Positions 61,393-64,000 of a stretch of 64,000 nt of DNA are shown piece by piece. The position numbers were made by a program, and so were the translations under genes. The stretch's first letter is position 1. Each line of letters starts with the position of its first letter. The DNA lies in contig JAJCZQ010000003.1 of assembly GCA_029262335.1 (NCBI GenBank), positions 33,098-97,097 of the forward strand, written 5' to 3'. The notes under the pieces were generated by a model, which worked only from the letters and a program-made list of their open reading frames with translations, made no database searches and was not told the origin of the DNA. Source of the stretch: Deltaproteobacteria bacterium. GTDB lineage: Bacteria > Desulfobacterota_D > UBA1144 > Nemesobacterales > JAJCZQ01.

Positions 61393-62337
61393 CTAATCTA
61401 TTGCCAGTTCATTCCAGAGCTGGGTACTGGAACTGGACCTTACAGAAAAATTCTGTGGAGGGGAGTTCCTGTAATAAGGTTTTTTAGATTTGCTGATAAC
61501 TACCGGGATTCCTTCTTTCTCTTCAACTGCTTTTTTCAGGGCATCCATATCAACGTGCTGGATCAAATTTGATTTTTTAAGTTTATTTAATGCTATTTTG
61601 TGCATATTCTCTTTTCTTTTATATATATCTTCATGTACTTCAACGAAAATATTACCGCCGTGTGAGCCAATTTTTACGGGCTCATAAATAATTTCTCCCT
61701 GCATACCAACATCAACCGAATAAAACAACTTTTTAGCATCTTTAGAGTTTAGCCTCATGCATCCATGGCTCCTGGGCTGCCCAATGGAATATGGCTTGTT
61801 GGTGCTGTGAATTCCTATGTGCGGGATACTAAGGCCAATCCAGTATTTCCCAAGCGGGTTATTAGGGCCCGGCGGTACTATTTTTCTCTTGTACTTATTT
61901 TTGTATTTTTTCTGCATCTGAGGCGGTACTCTCCATGTAGGATCGAGTGCCTTGTTGTCTATAAAAAACCTTCCGCTGGGCGTTTTCCAGCTGGTCTTTC
62001 CAATTGCAATAGGATAAGTGTCGAGAAGAACACCATTTTTAAAGTGATAGAGCTGGTATTCAGGCAGATTGATAATAAGTCCGTTGTATGTTTTCTTGGG
62101 TATTAATTTTTGTGTTGATATTCTTAGGGACTGGCCGGGTTGTATCACATTTGGGTTCTTAAGCTTATTAGCTTTTAATAGTTCCTCCGGAGTAATACCA
62201 TACCTTGAGGAAATATTTTTTACGGTATCTCCCCTCTTAACAACGTAACGATTTTCTGTACCAATCAGGTCTTCCGAATATACATCAAGCCCAATTAGCG
62301 CAAAAATCATGCTAACAAGTACAATTTTCTTATACAT
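61393..62337 (-). CDS. L,D-transpeptidase with LysM domain (ErfK-type)
   Basis: A 314-residue periplasmic enzyme. A signal sequence (4-20) is followed by a LysM peptidoglycan-binding domain (31-75), then the YkuD catalytic domain with IHSTNKP and SHGCMRL (190-196, nucleophile C193). Such enzymes make 3-3 cross-links or attach lipoproteins to diaminopimelate in the stem peptide, consistent with the MurE motif in this window. A C-terminal extension (ending QLWNELAID) is not recognized. Confidence 0.93.
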   Translation of the reverse strand: MYKKIVLVSMIFALIGLDVYSEDLIGTENRYVVKRGDTVKNISSRYGITPEELLKANKLKNPNVIQPGQSLRISTQKLIPKKTYNGLIINLPEYQLYHFKNGVLLDTYPIAIGKTSWKTPSGRFFIDNKALDPTWRVPPQMQKKYKNKYKRKIVPPGPNNPLGKYWIGLSIPHIGIHSTNKPYSIGQPRSHGCMRLNSKDAKKLFYSVDVGMQGEIIYEPVKIGSHGGNIFVEVHEDIYKRKENMHKIALNKLKKSNLIQHVDMDALKKAVEEKEGIPVVISKSKKPYYRNSPPQNFSVRSSSSTQLWNELAID

Positions 62338-62539
62338 TCAATAATTATTTATGGTGCCAATTAAATATTGGATACCACCCATCCTCAATTAATTCAGCTA
62401 AGTATAATAATAGTGTAAAACAGCTCAAAATTAAAGACAATTTTTATAATTATTCCATTATTTTCAAACTATTCTTTTTTAACATACGTAGGTTTAAAGC
62501 GACGGGAGGAATTAAATCTATTTTCATAAGGAGTGAAAT
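62338..62539. other. Divergent intergenic region
   Basis: About 200 bp of AT-rich sequence between the L,D-transpeptidase and the small unknown gene. On the minus strand TTGAGG, 17 bp, TTTAAT is a possible promoter for the transpeptidase. On the plus strand there are two ribosome-binding-like stretches, GGGAGG and AAGGAG, before the ATG at 62540. No leader peptide or riboswitch was recognized. Confidence 0.3.
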
Positions 62540-62803
62540 ATGGATCCCAACTGGTCGTTAATATCAGAAATCCTGATAACTATGCGTATTTATGATAAAA
62601 AATACGTAGTTAATCCGGAAAACTTTCCCGAGTATTGCAGTGAAGAACTGCAGGACCACCTCTGTTTTTTAAAAGAGATCGGGTTAGTTGATACAACCAG
62701 CAATTACTCAAATAAGAAGTGCGAGATACCACATTTCTTAACAAATGAAGGTGAAAAGATCACAGAGAAGTTGATGGATGATTACTACGCACAGCTTTCT
62801 TAG
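62540..62803 (+). CDS. Small protein, possible winged-helix
   Basis: An 87-residue soluble protein: MDPNWSLISEILITMRIYDKKY, then a helix (EYCSEELQDHLCFLKEIGLVDTT) and LTNEGEKITEKLMDDYY. The helix-helix-LxxxGLV-strand pattern recalls winged-helix families such as DUF2513, but this is weak. Strong AAGGAG precedes the ATG. It converges with ilvD, the stops being 3 bp apart. Function unknown. Confidence 0.65.
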   Translation: MDPNWSLISEILITMRIYDKKYVVNPENFPEYCSEELQDHLCFLKEIGLVDTTSNYSNKKCEIPHFLTNEGEKITEKLMDDYYAQLS

Positions 62804-62806
62804 AAA

Positions 62807-64000
62807 TTAATTATTATCTGTGACTGCACCCTCAGAAGCTGAAGAGACCAGTTTGGCGTATTTCGCAAGTACGCCTCTGGTTTCTTTTGGTTTAGGCTGT
62901 TTCCAGTTTTTTAATCTCGTTTTAAGTTCTTTTGCTGAAATCCCAAGTTTAATCTCTTTTCTCTTAGCATCAATCGTTATCTCATCACCGTTCTTAACGA
63001 CTGCTATTGCTCCGCCTTCAAATGCTTCAGGGGTTATATGGCCTACAACAAATCCATGTGTACCGCCGGAGAATCTGCCGTCAGTAATAAGTGCAACATC
63101 ATTGCCGAGGCCTTTTCCCATTACAGCAGAAGTAGGACTCAGCATTTCTCTCATTCCCGGGCCGCCCTTGGGGCCTTCATAACGGATTACAATTACATGG
63201 CCCTTTTTAACTTTTCCGCCAAGGATTGCTTTTAGTGATTCTTCTTCTGAGTTGAATACAATAGCTTTACCTTTAAACGTTGTCCCTTCCTTGCCGGATA
63301 TTTTTGCTACAGCTCCCTCAGTTGCCAGGTTGCCTCTCAGGATTTCAATGTGGCTGTCTTTTTTTATTGGGTTTTTTACCGGGTAAACAATGTCCTGCCC
63401 TTTTGGATACGCTTTAACACTCCTTAGATTTTGAGCAACAGTTTTACCAGTTACTGTAAGGCAGTCTCCGTGAAGAAGTCCTGCATTTAAAAGCATTTTA
63501 AGAAGTGGTGTTAAGCCGCCAATCTTACAAAAATCAGACATCATGTATTTACCGCTTGGTTTAAGATCTGCAACTACAGGTGTTTTTTTACCAATCCTTG
63601 TAAAGTCATCAATTGTGAGCTTTACTCCAATTGCGTTTGCCATGGCAATGAGATGGAGTACTGCGTTAGTGGAACCCCCAAGTGCTATCACAACTGTTAT
63701 GGCATTTTCAAAAGCTTTTTTGGTCATTATATCTTTTGGAGTTATTCCTTTTTTAATAAGTTCGAGGACTGCCATTCCTGCATTGGTGCAGTCGTTTCTT
63801 TTCTCGGTTGATATGGCTGCCTGTGCGGAGCTGTTGGGAAGGCTCATTCCAAGGGCTTCAATGGCTGAAGCCATCGTGTTTGCCGTGTACATACCACCGC
63901 ATGATCCCGGGCCGGGGATTGCACAGGACTCAATTATTTTAAGCTGTGCGTCACTAATATCATTATTTGCATGTGCGCCTACTGCTTCAAATACTGAAAC
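62807..64000 (-). CDS. ilvD: Dihydroxy-acid dehydratase, partial
   Basis: Iron-sulfur enzyme of branched-chain amino acid synthesis. The C-terminal ~397 residues are present, read leftward; the N-terminal part lies beyond the right edge. The frame continues through 63892 to the window end, where [18 protein letters not shown] carries a cluster cysteine. Further motifs: [68 protein letters not shown] and the end in GAVTDNN. Identity is certain. Confidence 0.97.
   Translation of the reverse strand, partial: VSVFEAVGAHANNDISDAQLKIIESCAIPGPGSCGGMYTANTMASAIEALGMSLPNSSAQAAISTEKRNDCTNAGMAVLELIKKGITPKDIMTKKAFENAITVVIALGGSTNAVLHLIAMANAIGVKLTIDDFTRIGKKTPVVADLKPSGKYMMSDFCKIGGLTPLLKMLLNAGLLHGDCLTVTGKTVAQNLRSVKAYPKGQDIVYPVKNPIKKDSHIEILRGNLATEGAVAKISGKEGTTFKGKAIVFNSEEESLKAILGGKVKKGHVIVIRYEGPKGGPGMREMLSPTSAVMGKGLGNDVALITDGRFSGGTHGFVVGHITPEAFEGGAIAVVKNGDEITIDAKRKEIKLGISAKELKTRLKNWKQPKPKETRGVLAKYAKLVSSASEGAVTDNN

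Noticed and set aside
1..64000. CRISPR arrays, prophage or transposase genes
   Set aside because: No regularly spaced repeats and no integrase, transposase or phage structural gene could be recognized.

Overview
The window looks like chromosomal DNA of a free-living Gram-negative bacterium with moderately low GC. Evidence: a division/cell-wall (dcw) cluster whose MurE carries the meso-diaminopimelate DNPR motif, an L,D-transpeptidase, several lipobox lipoproteins, a periplasmic DegP-type protease, a membrane pyrophosphatase of the K+-dependent class, and complete-looking housekeeping genes. No rRNA, tRNA, CRISPR array, phage gene or transposase was seen. The phylum cannot be fixed from sequence alone; the mix recalls Deltaproteobacteria-like or candidate-phylum marine bacteria, but that is only an impression.

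Layout. 1-8.3 kb (minus strand): mraZ-rsmH-ftsL-ftsI-murE-murF-mraY-murD, tightly packed, starting from a clear promoter followed by an MraZ-type operator. 8.4-17.5 kb (plus): murJ, a TPR protein, aroQ, recJ, lgt, trkA, ribF, aroE. 17.5-21.4 kb (minus): small hypothetical protein, a HigBA toxin-antitoxin pair with a palindrome inside its promoter, a large nitroreductase-like protein, a cyclase-family lipoprotein and def. 21.4-26.1 kb (plus): two small unknown proteins (one apparently starting at ATT), an FAD monooxygenase, a DegP protease, a RidA protein and an unknown protein; thi4 converges on them. 27-33.8 kb: DUF4412-like secreted protein (plus), then rpsF-rpsR-rplI, hppA, and prs-rplY-pth (minus). 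A gene-free AT-rich stretch of about 0.7 kb (33.7-34.5 kb) contains an inverted-repeat-bounded segment. menB and an amine oxidase follow.

36.5-44 kb is an accessory stretch of small single-function genes: two sulfotransferases, a GT10 fucosyltransferase-like enzyme, a capsule-locus-type glycosyltransferase-like protein, lipoproteins, secreted proteins, and a 27-residue membrane peptide that is easily missed. It suggests surface-glycan decoration by fucose and sulfate. 44-50.5 kb: an ABC-2 exporter pair, a DUF6607-like lipoprotein, Ada-type alkylation repair, a DUF4336 protein and a DEAD-box helicase. 50.5-56.3 kb: aldehyde dehydrogenase, nucleoside deoxyribosyltransferase, and the biotin genes bioB-bioA-bioF, with bioB apparently starting at ATT. 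56.3-64 kb: an HTTM membrane protein, an LsrF-like aldolase with a zinc alcohol dehydrogenase and a lone receiver domain, coaBC, an L,D-transpeptidase, a small unknown protein, and a partial ilvD.

Most distinctive observations: two genes with ATT as the only workable start codon; an in-phase 10-bp TGG operator in the mraZ leader; a HigBA promoter whose spacer is a 19-bp perfect palindrome and whose transcript may be leaderless; a Thi4 with a Cys at the sulfur-donor position; the glycan-decoration stretch; and an IR-bounded intergenic element.
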